DNA of 41,679 nucleotides from Pseudomonadota bacterium (GCA_022566895.1 JADFIA010000016.1:1-41679), one strand, 5' to 3'. Positions 1-8,414 are shown, counted from the stretch's first letter. Made by a program: numbers and translations. Notes: generated by a model from the letters alone, not told the origin.

Positions 1-48
1 TGACCGGAATCCAGAGCCGTTCGTCTTGCGCAGATGGACAAGCTGCGG

Positions 49-82
49 AAAGAGCCCGCTTTTGACCCAAAGCAGACTCTTT
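49..82. repeat. Intergenic palindromic repeat, copy 1
   Basis: A 34-base inverted repeat has arms AAAGAGCCCGCTTT and AAAGCAGACTCTTT around the core TGACCC. It lies just downstream of the enolase-family gene on the minus strand. Related copies with the core GTCCGCTTTGGGTCA occur at 1364-1389, 27090-27113, 27512-27530 and 32108-32124, all between genes. It may form an RNA hairpin or be a small non-autonomous dispersed element. Confidence 0.6.
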
Positions 83-140
83 GCCGTTACCCGCAACCTC
101 CATATTCCAGCTTGGCTAAATGTTCTTGCCGCCCTTCGTA

Positions 141-1244
141 CTATTTATATACGGCGACCGGCGATCCCAGGCTATCGAAGTCCGGGGCAATTCCGAGCCC
201 CGGTTCAAGACCGGCGACCATGCACCCATCTCGTCGCTGTGGCGCGCCGGAAGCATTGCGTACGCTCACGTAGCTATTAAAATCGGTCGATGAAAACCGG
301 TATCGCTCGGGCGTTGAATGCGCGAGGTGGGCTATGGCCGCCGTAATGATGTCGCCGCCCCAGCTGTCCTCAATGGTCATTGGGATCTGCAACTCCACGC
401 ACAAATCACGCACCAAGCGCGCTTTGGTAAGGCCCCCGACCTTCGAGATTTTCAGATTAATGACGTCCATCGCAAGGTCCCCATGGGCGCGCAATAACGC
501 CTCGGCGCTATCGATAGATTCGTCCAGAATAAAGGGGAGTTGGGTCCTTCGACGGGTCGCCAGGCAATGGTCGTATGACAGGCAAGGTTGCTCGATGTAG
601 ACATCAACATCGCTAACGGCGTTTACGACCCTCGCCGCATCATCGACCCGCCAACCGGTATTGGCGTCTGCAACCAGCGTCTCGCCAGGTTGCAGCACTT
701 TGGAAGCAGCACGAATTCGCGCAATATCTTGCAGCGGGTCGCCGCCAACCTTTAGCTGGAACTTGCGATATCCCTCCTCCCGATACCGTGCAACGTTCTC
801 GGCCATCTCTTCAGCCGGCCGCTGACTGATGGCCCGGTACAGCTCTACGCTTTCTCCGTGCCGACCACCCAACAACTCGCAAAGTGGTTTGCGGGTGGAC
901 TTGCCAAGTAAATCCCAGCAGGCCATGTCAAGCGCCGACTTGACGTAGGGATGACCGAGAAGCGCCGTGTCCATGATCAGGTTGATTGGCCCGAGCGCCG
1001 TCGGATCCTGGCCAATAAGATAGGGCGCGATTTCGCCGATCCCGGCTCTGGCGCCGGCAGCGAAAGCCGGCAGATAGAACGGGCCGAGCGGGCACACTTC
1101 ACCATACCCGACCAAGTCTGAGTCGGTAACGATTTCCACGACCGTGCTGTCAAAAACTTCAACATGTCGCCCGTCCGACCAGGTGTATCGGCCCTCAACC
1201 AATGGGAGGTCAACCTGGTAGACCCGTATTTCGATTATTTTCGT
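141..1244 (-). CDS. Enolase-superfamily dehydratase, cis-3-hydroxy-L-proline dehydratase-like
   Basis: This is a mandelate racemase/muconate lactonizing enzyme family protein, probably a cytoplasmic dehydratase or epimerase of a proline derivative. The capping domain is N-terminal. The barrel carries FQLKVGG (catalytic Lys165; the usual first Lys of KxK is Gln163), metal-ligand candidates Asp193 (VADAN), Glu218 (YIEQP) and Glu242 (LDES), and Lys265 in NLKISKVGG. The conserved N-terminus [15 protein letters not shown] continues upstream of the only TTG at 1202. Its natural start position, 1242-1244, reads ACG and is preceded by AGAGGGG at 6 bases, so the start is either non-canonical ACG or a mutated or misread ATG. 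From there the protein is 367 aa, the normal family length. The gene is last in a minus-strand operon with a kinase and a PLP enzyme. The family is clear; the substrate is inferred from resemblance. Confidence 0.85.
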   Translation of the reverse strand, partial: TKIIEIRVYQVDLPLVEGRYTWSDGRHVEVFDSTVVEIVTDSDLVGYGEVCPLGPFYLPAFAAGARAGIGEIAPYLIGQDPTALGPINLIMDTALLGHPYVKSALDMACWDLLGKSTRKPLCELLGGRHGESVELYRAISQRPAEEMAENVARYREEGYRKFQLKVGGDPLQDIARIRAASKVLQPGETLVADANTGWRVDDAARVVNAVSDVDVYIEQPCLSYDHCLATRRRTQLPFILDESIDSAEALLRAHGDLAMDVINLKISKVGGLTKARLVRDLCVELQIPMTIEDSWGGDIITAAIAHLAHSTPERYRFSSTDFNSYVSVRNASGAPQRRDGCMVAGLEPGLGIAPDFDSLGSPVAVYK

Positions 1245-1547
1245 TTGCAGCCCCTCTGTTCAAACGCGCCGCCAGAGCAAAAGAGTATGCCCCAGGGTCG
1301 GCAAGGGCGCAAATGCATGGGAGAACCGGTCAATGGAAGGCGGATGTCAGGCTGTTCCTCTAATGTCCGCCTGTGACCCAAAGCGGACAATCGTACTTTG
1401 AGAATCAATGAGGTTCGAGACCGCGAAAATAGGCTGGCCGGAGTTTACTCTTCTCGAGCACTTTCAAATGAGCGCGCCAGTTTTCCTTAAAGTGTTCTTG
1501 CAGATCTCGGCGGAAGATCGTCAACAATGTAACTCGCAGCGAACCGG
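1245..1547. other. Intergenic gap between PLP enzyme and enolase genes
   Basis: This 303-base stretch lies inside an otherwise compact minus-strand gene set. It holds the dispersed palindrome at 1364-1389 and, at its low-coordinate end, the AGAGGGG ribosome binding site for the enolase gene. I see no convincing gene, terminator or TGTGATCACA operator, so it is unclear whether the enolase gene is read through from the upstream genes or has its own promoter here. Confidence 0.5.
1364..1389. repeat. Intergenic palindromic repeat, copy 2
   Basis: The arms are TGTCCGC and GCGGACA around CTGTGACCCAAA. It shares the GACCCAAAGCGGAC core with the other copies in this window. It sits in the gap between the PLP enzyme and enolase genes. 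Confidence 0.55.
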
Positions 1548-2807
1548 TTATAGTCTGCCGAAACACGCATCCAAGGTGGCCAGCAACTGGTCGGCATTTT
1601 CTTTCGAAAATACCATTGGGGGCCTGATCTTAAGAGTATTTTCGTAGCGTCCATGCGTGGATAGCAACACACCCTCATCTTTCATCAAATTTGCCATTTG
1701 GCGCGCTCTGTCTGGATCAGGAGTTTTCGAGGCTCGGTCCTTTACCAAATCAACGCCGAGGAATAGACCGCGTCCGCGCACATCACCGATGATGCCGTAT
1801 TGATCCTTAAGTTTCTGCAGTCCCGCCTTAGTATACGCACCGACTGTGGTGACATTTTCGAGCAGACTCTCTCCGTCAATGACATCGATAACAGCCTTGC
1901 CGACCGCAGCAGAAACAGGATTCCCACCAAAGGTATTGAAGTATCCGAACCTGGCCGCAAACCTGGCCGCAATATCCGGGGTGGTCACAACAGCCGCCAG
2001 CGGATGGCCGGCACCCATTGGCTTACCCAGCGTCACAATGTCCGGCACCGCGCTGTCGTGTTGGAATCCCCACCAATGATTGCCCGTACGGCAATAGCCA
2101 GCTTGTACCTCGTCCGCAATCACAAGACCGCCCGCCTCGCGCACCGTCTTGTATACTTGCTGAAAATATCCTTGTGGCGCTTCAATCGTGCCCGGGCAAT
2201 CAAAGATACTGTCAATCATGATCGCAGCAGGCTCCTGGCCCTTGCGTTTCAAGTTGCCTATGGCATCGCGCACGGAACCTACATAGCCGTCGAGCAGATC
2301 ATCGCCTTTAAAAGCGAGTCGATAACGACAGGGGGCTTCAAAAAGCGAGAGCCAGTCAGGGCGTTCGTCACTTTCGGCAGTCGACAGCGTGTGCACCAGT
2401 GTCGAGTTGCCGTGATAACTATACTCGGACACCATCATGCCTTCGCGGCCGGTTATGGTACGGGCGATCCGGGTCGCCAAATCATTGGCTTCTGTGCCGG
2501 AACAAACGAACATACAAACGCTTAAATCACCCGGCATTTTTGAGCTTATTCTTTCTGACAGCTCGATCACATTTTCATGCAGGTACCGTGTATGCGTGTT
2601 CAGTGTTGCCGCCTGATCAGCAAGTGCTGCCACAACATCCGGATGACAATGGCCGACAGAAGCGACATTGTTATAGCAATCGAGATATTCGCGTCCGTCA
2701 GCGTCCCATAGCCAGATCCCTTCGCCGCGCACAAGGTGGACAGGCTTTTCGTAAAACAGCCGATATGACGGACCCAAGGCTTTTTTTCTGCGTTCTACCA
2801 ATTCCAT
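1548..2807 (-). CDS. Class III PLP-dependent aminotransferase / phospho-lyase-like enzyme
   Basis: A 419-aa fold-type I class III PLP enzyme. Visible motifs are SGTEAND (103-109, phosphate cup), YHG (131-133), ADEVQ (Asp232 to the pyridine nitrogen) and [11 protein letters not shown] with the PLP lysine Lys262. The GKPMGAGHP form and overall sequence resemble the AGXT2L/ETNPPL-PHYKPL group, which contains phosphoethanolamine and phosphohydroxylysine phospho-lyases, more than ordinary putrescine aminotransferases. The gene begins 2 bases after the stop of a hydroxylysine-kinase-like gene, so translational coupling is likely. A kinase-then-lyase sequence (phosphorylate a hydroxylated amine, then eliminate phosphate and ammonia) is the best reading. 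Plain transamination remains possible, because aminotransferase and lyase activity cannot be told apart by eye. Confidence 0.85.
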   Translation of the reverse strand: MELVERRKKALGPSYRLFYEKPVHLVRGEGIWLWDADGREYLDCYNNVASVGHCHPDVVAALADQAATLNTHTRYLHENVIELSERISSKMPGDLSVCMFVCSGTEANDLATRIARTITGREGMMVSEYSYHGNSTLVHTLSTAESDERPDWLSLFEAPCRYRLAFKGDDLLDGYVGSVRDAIGNLKRKGQEPAAIMIDSIFDCPGTIEAPQGYFQQVYKTVREAGGLVIADEVQAGYCRTGNHWWGFQHDSAVPDIVTLGKPMGAGHPLAAVVTTPDIAARFAARFGYFNTFGGNPVSAAVGKAVIDVIDGESLLENVTTVGAYTKAGLQKLKDQYGIIGDVRGRGLFLGVDLVKDRASKTPDPDRARQMANLMKDEGVLLSTHGRYENTLKIRPPMVFSKENADQLLATLDACFGRL

Positions 2808-2809
2808 GA

Positions 2810-3868
2810 TTACGCTCTACATGCAGCCCGCAATCTATCCACCACGGACTTGTGGTCCAAATCGCAAATGTTCTCAAGCATGGCGTAGGCTTCCATTCTC
2901 TCCTCAATAATATCAGGATCAGCATCATGCTCCCTATTCAAATTCAGCTTTATGTCGCTCAGCAGGATGGTGATCAGCACGCGCAATGTCATGGCATCCC
3001 ATAACAAAGACACCTCCGCATCCGAGAGCGGGTGGACGCGGTGAAACCCAATGAGCAAATTTTCCACACTATTCAGGTCTTCCTTGCCGAACCGATGAAA
3101 TGCGGCGGCTGAAACTGCCAGATCATTGATGATGGGAGCGTGGACCATGTCTCCAAAGTCAATCAGCCCTACCACGTCCTGCGAAACGGCATCTGAGCGC
3201 AAGAGATTATACGGATGCGCATCATTGTGAATTATTTGCGACGGCCCGGCGTTCAGTTTCGGCAGGACTTCATGGCGCAATCTATGCAGCAACGGCGCGG
3301 CGAGCGTCTTGACGTCATCAGCGGCCTCAGCCCACAAGTCCCTGGATACGGCAATACCGTTTGACAGGTTCCACGGCATGAAATGCCTTGATGCCTTATG
3401 TTCAAACCCGGCAAGCGCGTTGATCATCTCTCCCTGAAAGGCACCGATTTTTTGCAAATTCTCTGCATCAGGAAAAGCCCCATCGCCGTAGGGAATTCCG
3501 TCAAGATAGGTGACTATTCTAAGGGCGTGCTTTACTCCCCTTTGATTGATAATTGCGCTGAGGCAGCTACCGGTTTTGGTGCGGATGATGCGCGGCACGG
3601 GTATTTGGGGGCTGCCTTTTTCCAGAAAAAGCAGCGCCTGCACCTGCAAGTCGGCTACATCAGGGTCTTCGTCAGGGCCAGAGATTTTCACAACAAATTT
3701 TCGGCCGTCTTGCGCCCTTAGCCGAATATTCTGATCACGCTCCCCTGTAAGCGGTGCCCACTCGCCGATTAGGCCGTAATCATCTGCTACCTTTGCCGCA
3801 ACTTCTGCCGGGTCAAAAGATGGCGGGTTAAAACGCATGTCCCGAGCAGTAATTCCATCCATATTCAT
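2810..3868 (-). CDS. APH-family small-molecule kinase, hydroxylysine kinase-like
   Basis: A 352-aa aminoglycoside phosphotransferase/choline-kinase fold protein. It shows the ATP lysine in FVVKI (Lys61), the catalytic loop HNDAHPYN (His214, Asp216, Asn221) and the metal-binding DFG at Asp237. The sequence and the adjoining AGXT2L-type PLP enzyme match the pairing of hydroxylysine kinase (HYKK/AGPHD1) with its phospho-lyase in animals, so it probably phosphorylates the hydroxyl of an amino acid or amine. I chose ATG at 3868, with AGTAGG about 9 bases upstream; a second in-frame ATG follows at 3862, and the reading frame extends to a TTG at 3922. It is the first gene of the minus-strand operon. 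A GntR-type operator (4008-4017) lies 139 bases upstream, in the divergent promoter region. Confidence 0.85.
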   Translation of the reverse strand: MNMDGITARDMRFNPPSFDPAEVAAKVADDYGLIGEWAPLTGERDQNIRLRAQDGRKFVVKISGPDEDPDVADLQVQALLFLEKGSPQIPVPRIIRTKTGSCLSAIINQRGVKHALRIVTYLDGIPYGDGAFPDAENLQKIGAFQGEMINALAGFEHKASRHFMPWNLSNGIAVSRDLWAEAADDVKTLAAPLLHRLRHEVLPKLNAGPSQIIHNDAHPYNLLRSDAVSQDVVGLIDFGDMVHAPIINDLAVSAAAFHRFGKEDLNSVENLLIGFHRVHPLSDAEVSLLWDAMTLRVLITILLSDIKLNLNREHDADPDIIEERMEAYAMLENICDLDHKSVVDRLRAACRA

Positions 3869-4007
3869 ATTATAGCGCCTACTTCCGTGCCCAATCTTCG
3901 ATTGCAATTCGATCCTTCGCAAATTGCAAACCGGCGCTCAATCGCCGAAATCGGGCGGCAGCGGATTCGACAAACGCTGGTGGTTTATTCTGCTTTCCTC
4001 TATAAAT

Positions 4008-4017
4008 GTGATCACAA
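4008..4017. promoter_or_regulatory. TGTGATCACA operator, site 1
   Basis: A perfect 10-base palindrome in the divergent region between the kinase gene (minus) and the membrane protein gene (plus). The flanks are A/T rich. It matches five other perfect copies upstream of catabolic units here. It is probably the binding site of the FCD-type GntR regulator encoded at 6643-7317. Confidence 0.7.
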
Positions 4018-4030
4018 AATTTGCAACACT

Positions 4031-4040
4031 TGTAATCACG
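4031..4040. promoter_or_regulatory. Degenerate operator, site 1b
   Basis: TGTAATCACG matches the operator consensus at 8 of 10 positions. It lies 23 bases from the perfect site (about two helical turns), suggesting cooperative binding on one DNA face at this divergent promoter. Confidence 0.35.
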
Positions 4041-4080
4041 AAAAACCAAACCAATCCTTCGACGCGTGAATCTCAACCGC

Positions 4081-4986
4081 ATGAACAACCGAATGAAGAA
4101 CGCTCGACAAACACATCCGGGTCAAAGACTCCTTAACGGCTGGGGCTTGTTTGGGCTGATTGTCTTGCCGATGTCCGTGTCGGTGGTGATCCAACTTACT
4201 CAAATTGATACCACTAATCCTGCTCATATTTCCGGAATGATTGCGCTGTCGGTTCGACTTGCCGTGCCCTGGTTATTCGTGGCCTTTGCAGCATCCTCAC
4301 TTGTCATTCTATTTCCAAGCAAATTTTCTAAATGGATCTTGCGCAATCGGCGGTTATTCGGACTTTGCTTTGCGGCGGGAATGGCCTGGCAGCTCCTCTT
4401 CATTTTATGGTTCGTCATTGGTTTTTTTGGGTACTATATGGAGGAAGCATATAACTATTACGATTTGTCTGAACAAATACCAGGATACGTGATTCTCTTC
4501 GCCATGACTTTCACATCGTTCAAGTTCGGACGAAGCATGATCAGTGGTCGAGCGTGGCGCATCCTGCATAAAGGGGGCATTTATTTCATATGGGCCGTGG
4601 TGTGGAGCACCTATTGGTTCGAGCTCTACTATTACGATGACATTCAACCCATAGACTACGTCTACTACTGGATGGGAATGGCTGCTTGGGGTGTTCGCAT
4701 TGCAGCATGGAGCAAGAAGCGCAGATCAAGCCAAAAACGGAAAGCTGCGGCGGCTTTAGATACATCCGATCAACAATTTCTACCTCTAGCGCTCAAACGC
4801 ATTGGCGTAGGAACGTTAGCAGGGCTCGGCGTATTCATGATCGCCTACGGGAATTCCTGGGCGCCTATAACACTGGGCCTTCTCGCCAATGCGACGTTTG
4901 GTGGATGGGTTGAACTTTTTGTACCCTTCTTGCCGATTGCACCCCTATACGCAGCCGCATTGGCGGCCAGTTCGCCACCGGGCTAA
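4081..4986 (+). CDS. Unknown membrane protein with a ferric-reductase-like (MsrQ/YedZ-like) core
   Basis: A protein of about 301 aa with several hydrophobic helices. The central part (RNRRLFGL, then two helices, then AWRILHKGGIYFIW) resembles the ferric reductase-like transmembrane domain seen in MsrQ/YedZ. Only the LHK histidine is visible. The first helix has Gln (AWQLLF) and the later helix Tyr (STYWFEL) where heme histidines would be expected, so heme binding is doubtful. Unusual Tyr/Asp-rich loops are present (YYMEEAYNYYD, YYYDDIQPIDYVYYW). The start is uncertain: ATG 4081 is chosen, but GTG 4066 and ATG 4093 are in frame and none has a clear ribosome site. A symporter gene lies 91 bases downstream, so it may be an accessory protein of uptake or redox function. 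I do not firmly recognise the family. Confidence 0.6.
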   Translation: MNNRMKNARQTHPGQRLLNGWGLFGLIVLPMSVSVVIQLTQIDTTNPAHISGMIALSVRLAVPWLFVAFAASSLVILFPSKFSKWILRNRRLFGLCFAAGMAWQLLFILWFVIGFFGYYMEEAYNYYDLSEQIPGYVILFAMTFTSFKFGRSMISGRAWRILHKGGIYFIWAVVWSTYWFELYYYDDIQPIDYVYYWMGMAAWGVRIAAWSKKRRSSQKRKAAAALDTSDQQFLPLALKRIGVGTLAGLGVFMIAYGNSWAPITLGLLANATFGGWVELFVPFLPIAPLYAAALAASSPPG

Positions 4987-5016
4987 TACTCGGGTTAAGG
5001 TCTTTTTTTGATGCAG

Positions 5017-5031
5017 GTATTTGCGAAATAC
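5017..5031. promoter_or_regulatory. GTATTTgcgAAATAC inverted repeat upstream of the symporter
   Basis: A perfect inverted repeat with 6-base arms and a 3-base spacer lies 46 bases before the symporter start. It differs from the TGTGATCACA operator, so it may bind a second regulator. A T7 run at 5002-5008 just upstream could belong to a weak terminator of the preceding gene. No other copy was noticed. Confidence 0.35.
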
Positions 5032-5077
5032 AATCAACCCATCTTAAAGGACATAAAAAAACATCAAGTGAGGCAAA

Positions 5078-6598
5078 ATGAGTACTGAGACGATAATTCT
5101 GGTTGGGGTCGGCATCTACCTTGTGATGATGTTGGGCATTGGCATTGCTGTGGCGCGCCGGGCTGGTTCTCAGGAAGATTTCATAGTTGCCGGACGGCGG
5201 CTGCCCATTTGGATATTGAGCGCGACGATTATTGCGACCTGGTTCGGGGGCGGTACGATGCTGGGGGCGTCGGGCGCCGGCTATCAAGGCGGGTTTCTGG
5301 CTGCCATAGCGGACCCTTTCGGTGGCGCCCTGGCCTTGATTCTGGTCGGTTTCTTTTTTGCACGAACCTTTAGGCGCATGAAATTATTGACCGTCGTGGA
5401 ATTTTTTGAAGACCGCTTCGGACGCGTTGCGGGGATCGTGGCATCATTCGGTCTGCTGCTGTCGAACGTAGGTTGGACGGGGGCGCTGATGGTCGCCTTT
5501 GGCCATGTATTCCAGACCATGACCGGTATCCCGATGGAATGGGGTATCCTCGGCGGCGGAATCATAGTTATTGCCTATACCACGGTCGGCGGAATGTGGG
5601 CCGTGGCCCTGACGGACTTTGTCCAGGTCGTGGTTCTTGCTATCGGCCTGGTCATGCTGTTGACGATTGTGCTCATCGATGTCGGTGGCTGGAGCGCCAT
5701 CGCACCTCAACTGCCGGAACACAGCTTCCGCATGATCCCGCTCGAGCACACCCCCGAGCGATGGCTGAACTATCTGCGGCTGTGGTTTATTTTTGGTCTT
5801 GCGGATCTCTCGGCGCAAACTCTCATGCAGCGCGTCTTTGCGGCAAAGACCGAGCAGGTCGCGCAAAACTCATTTTATCTGGCCGGGGCCGGTTATCTGT
5901 TGATTGGCCTGATCCCGGTCTTGCTGGGGATTATTGCCAGTGTCACCATGCCCGGCCTGGCCGACCCGGAGACCGCTATCCCGAGACTGGCGATCGAGCA
6001 TCTGCACCCGGTGGCCATAGCAATATTCGTAGGCGCAATGCTGGCCGCCATCATGAGCAGCGCCGACAGTGCACTTCTGGCATCCGCGAGCATCATCAGC
6101 GTGAATGTTGTGCCGTTATTTAAAGCGGACCTAAAGCCCGACCAGAAACTCTTGGTCACGCGCATTGCCATACCTGTCTGTGGCATCATTGCTGTCTATG
6201 TGGCGCTGAAAGTACAGGTCGTACTTCAACTTATGTTCGACGCAAATTCTTTCATGCTGGTCAGTGTCGCTGTTCCCTTCATTGCGGGCGTCTGGTGGAA
6301 AAAGGCCAACCGCTCCGGCGCCCTCGCAGCCATGGCTGCGGGTTTTCTGATGTGGGTCCTGTCGGAGTGGCTTTATCCCGATTTCGCTGGCGACGTGCTT
6401 GGGTTTACATTTGCGCTTTTGGCAATCATCATTGTCACGCCGCTCAGCCAGACCTTTGACCCGCCGAGGCCGTTGATTGATGCGGACGGCAAGCCTATTG
6501 ACCTGAAGGGGCGGCTGGGCATTTTGCCTTTGTTTTCGCGCTCGGTGCCGGGAGGCGTTCGTTCCGTTGATTCTGACGAGCCGCCAGAAACGCGTTAG
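5078..6598 (+). CDS. Sodium:solute symporter (SSS family)
   Basis: A 506-aa inner-membrane transporter with about 13 hydrophobic segments and typical SSS features: an EDFIVAGRRLP-like region near residue 30, ATWFGGGTMLGA in the first core helices, and a long GGMWAVALTDFVQ segment matching the PutP/PanF family. It should co-transport an organic solute with sodium. The context, between an amino-acid kinase operon and a Puu-like pathway, suggests an amine, betaine or amino acid as substrate. ATG 5078 has GTGAGG about 4 bases upstream. It follows the membrane protein gene by 91 bases and ends 44 bases from the convergent GntR gene. Confidence 0.88.
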   Translation: MSTETIILVGVGIYLVMMLGIGIAVARRAGSQEDFIVAGRRLPIWILSATIIATWFGGGTMLGASGAGYQGGFLAAIADPFGGALALILVGFFFARTFRRMKLLTVVEFFEDRFGRVAGIVASFGLLLSNVGWTGALMVAFGHVFQTMTGIPMEWGILGGGIIVIAYTTVGGMWAVALTDFVQVVVLAIGLVMLLTIVLIDVGGWSAIAPQLPEHSFRMIPLEHTPERWLNYLRLWFIFGLADLSAQTLMQRVFAAKTEQVAQNSFYLAGAGYLLIGLIPVLLGIIASVTMPGLADPETAIPRLAIEHLHPVAIAIFVGAMLAAIMSSADSALLASASIISVNVVPLFKADLKPDQKLLVTRIAIPVCGIIAVYVALKVQVVLQLMFDANSFMLVSVAVPFIAGVWWKKANRSGALAAMAAGFLMWVLSEWLYPDFAGDVLGFTFALLAIIIVTPLSQTFDPPRPLIDADGKPIDLKGRLGILPLFSRSVPGGVRSVDSDEPPETR

Positions 6599-6642
6599 AT
6601 GAAAGGCCGACCGGAGCGCGATGATGGGTGACTCTTGCCCTG

Positions 6643-7317
6643 CTAATTCCGGAAATCCATTCCAATGCGCTCCATGCCGTCCTGTATATCCAATCGGATT
6701 GCTTCGCGCAGAGCCGCCTCGTCTTTGTTCTTCAAGGCTTCGATTGCTTTTTGATGCTGGTCGACCACATAGGAAGTGCCGAGCCGGCCAGTAACCAGGC
6801 GCATGAAAGGCCCGAACTGCAGCCAAACGCTTTCGATCAGGCGAAGAATGATAGGGCAGGCGCTAGCGCGGTAGAGCGTAAAATGGAATTCCCAGTTTTT
6901 CAGGCTGTATTTGTCAGGGTCGCCTCTTTCGATCGCCTGAGCGAGCTCGTCGTCAATTCGCTGAAGCTTCCGGATCAGGGCTTTGCTGGAATGGACCATA
7001 GCGCGGGCCGCAATCTCGGGCTCCAGCAAGACGCGAGCCGCCCATATCTCTTCGAAACGCTCCTCCGTCATTGGGGCGACTGATAAACGGCGCGTATTCC
7101 GCATTTTCAGCGCGCCAAGCGCGACCAGGCGCCGTACCGCCTCGCGCACCGGCATCGGGCTGCAACCCAATTGCTCGGCCAAGCCCCGGATGGTCAGCAC
7201 CTTGCCTGGTTCGAAATGGCCCGTGATGATCGAATAATAGAGCGTCTTATACGTCTCTTCGTGGGCGATCTTCCGGTCCGGAATTTCGTCCCTCTTATTT
7301 GACTTGCTGGCGGGCAA
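6643..7317 (-). CDS. GntR-family transcriptional regulator, FCD subfamily
   Basis: A 224-aa regulator. The winged helix-turn-helix spans about residues 20-85 (GHFEPGKVLTIRGLAEQLG, then SPMPVREAVRRLVALGAL), and the FCD ligand domain covers about 95-220. It starts at TTG 7317, which has AGAGGGG 7 bases upstream; no ATG is nearer. In many FCD proteins a metal site is formed by an Asp, with His in FH, EH and a later H. Here the expected Asp is Asn (KNWEFHF) and the last His position reads Asp (RLDIQDG), so effector binding may not use the usual metal geometry. A perfect operator, TGTGATCACA, lies 103 bases upstream, consistent with autoregulation. Other sites in front of the surrounding catabolic units make it the probable local repressor. 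Confidence 0.9.
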   Translation of the reverse strand: MPASKSNKRDEIPDRKIAHEETYKTLYYSIITGHFEPGKVLTIRGLAEQLGCSPMPVREAVRRLVALGALKMRNTRRLSVAPMTEERFEEIWAARVLLEPEIAARAMVHSSKALIRKLQRIDDELAQAIERGDPDKYSLKNWEFHFTLYRASACPIILRLIESVWLQFGPFMRLVTGRLGTSYVVDQHQKAIEALKNKDEAALREAIRLDIQDGMERIGMDFRN

Positions 7318-7420
7318 AGTTTATCCCCTCTCCCTGCTGTTCCAAAAACCGATCTCGCCGGATTGGATATCGGCATTCCTGCCCCATCCTCTTGATTTCG
7401 CCAAGAAATGTGGGCAAATT

Positions 7421-7430
7421 TGTGATCACA
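7421..7430. promoter_or_regulatory. TGTGATCACA operator, site 2
   Basis: A perfect palindrome in the divergent region between the GntR gene (minus) and the amidotransferase gene (plus). It lies 41 bases before the amidotransferase ATG. It is well placed for repression of both and for autoregulation. Confidence 0.75.
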
Positions 7431-7471
7431 TTATCGAAGGCGAGGGCGACCTTAAACCCCGGATTTTACTG

Positions 7472-8335
7472 ATGCTGAAAATATTGATTGTTGAGGGCAA
7501 TGTCAAAGAGTTGCGTGACAAGGCCGCAAAATTGGGTTCACTGGCCCAGAGCGATCTTTACCGGAATATCTTGCACTCGCTGGCAGACGATTTGATCTGC
7601 ACACTTGTTTATCCAGCCGATGAAGATGCGGTCCTGCCCCAGCAAGCCGATTTGGCTGAATTTGACGGTATCGTGTGGACAGGTTCAGCGCTTCACATTT
7701 ACGATCGAATCCCTGCTGTTGATCGTCAGGTCGACTTTATGAAGCAGGGATTCGGGGAGAAAACCCGGATTTTTGGCAGTTGCTGGGGATTGCAAGTGGC
7801 CGTTGTCGCAGCAGGAGGCGAGGTCGCCGCAAATGCCAAGGGTCGGGAGATCGGAATAGCCCGTGATATTCAGATTAGAGAGGATGGACTTTCCCATCCG
7901 CTGTACAGCGGTAAAGCCACTGCCTTTGATGCCGTCACCGTTCACCTCGACCATGTGGTTCAGCTTCCTGCCGGGTCCAAGGTTCTTTCAGGCAATGATA
8001 TGAGCCAAATTCAGGCGATTGAATTAAAGCGCGGGAAATCCGTGTTTTGGGGTGTGCAATACCATCCTGAATTCGATCTCGAATATATCGCCGGCCTTAT
8101 CCGCAGATACGGCAGTACGTTGATTGACGAAGGCATCCGCAAGGATGATGATGATGTGGAAAAGTGGGCGGCCGACTTGGCGGCGGCGCAGCATGACCAG
8201 GACGGAAATGACTTGAAACGGCAATATTGTCTTGGCAGCGATGTGCTGGATCCCCGCTGCCGCTTATTGGAGTTGTCGAACTGGCTTTCCTACTTGCGGC
8301 GGGCTAAGGCCGTTGCCTGCGCGGGCAACTCGTAG
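7472..8335 (+). CDS. Class I glutamine amidotransferase-like hydrolase (PuuD-like role)
   Basis: A 287-aa class I glutamine amidotransferase domain protein of the GuaA-like COG0518 type. The nucleophile elbow is GSCWGLQ (Cys104), and the catalytic pair is in QYHPEF (His198, Glu200). No synthetase domain is attached, so it probably acts as a stand-alone hydrolase. Beside a gamma-glutamylamine ligase, the natural role would be cleaving gamma-glutamyl-GABA or a similar amide, as PuuD does, though the sequence is closer to GMP-synthase-type amidotransferases. ATG 7472 is chosen because the family fold begins at LKILIVEGN and the operator lies just upstream; the frame is open back to 7304. The ribosome site is weak. 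The C-terminal 80 residues (charged, DDDDVEKW and onward) go beyond the core domain. Confidence 0.85.
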   Translation: MLKILIVEGNVKELRDKAAKLGSLAQSDLYRNILHSLADDLICTLVYPADEDAVLPQQADLAEFDGIVWTGSALHIYDRIPAVDRQVDFMKQGFGEKTRIFGSCWGLQVAVVAAGGEVAANAKGREIGIARDIQIREDGLSHPLYSGKATAFDAVTVHLDHVVQLPAGSKVLSGNDMSQIQAIELKRGKSVFWGVQYHPEFDLEYIAGLIRRYGSTLIDEGIRKDDDDVEKWAADLAAAQHDQDGNDLKRQYCLGSDVLDPRCRLLELSNWLSYLRRAKAVACAGNS

Positions 8336-8349
8336 GCGTCATCCATGGT

Positions 8350-8391
8350 TCTTTCCTTGAATGCAGGACAAGGAAGACTTAGCCTTATTTT
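8350..8391 (+). terminator. Possible intrinsic terminator after the amidotransferase gene
   Basis: TCTTTCCTTG (8350-8359) pairs with CAAGGAAGA (8369-8377) with one bulged base around a 9-base loop, followed by a T-rich run ending in TTATTTTT. The run merges into the operator at 8392, so termination and repression would act on adjacent DNA. Confidence 0.4.
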
Positions 8392-8401
8392 TGTGATCAC
8401 A
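8392..8401. promoter_or_regulatory. TGTGATCACA operator, site 3
   Basis: A perfect palindrome, extended to TTTTTGTGATCACAAAAA. It is 13 bases before the start of the glutamine-synthetase-like gene, so a bound repressor would block initiation or early elongation. Confidence 0.75.
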
Positions 8402-8414
8402 AAAATGGTGAAGC

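Noticed and set aside
1800-2525. 241-codon plus-strand frame
   Set aside because: It is antisense to the PLP enzyme, which has all family motifs; the frame itself shows none.
6120-6145. GCGGAC sequence resembling the dispersed repeat
   Set aside because: It lies inside the symporter coding region and lacks the GACCC core and paired arm.
6131-6826. 231-codon minus-strand frame
   Set aside because: It overlaps the symporter and the GntR gene end and has no recognisable domain or ribosome site.
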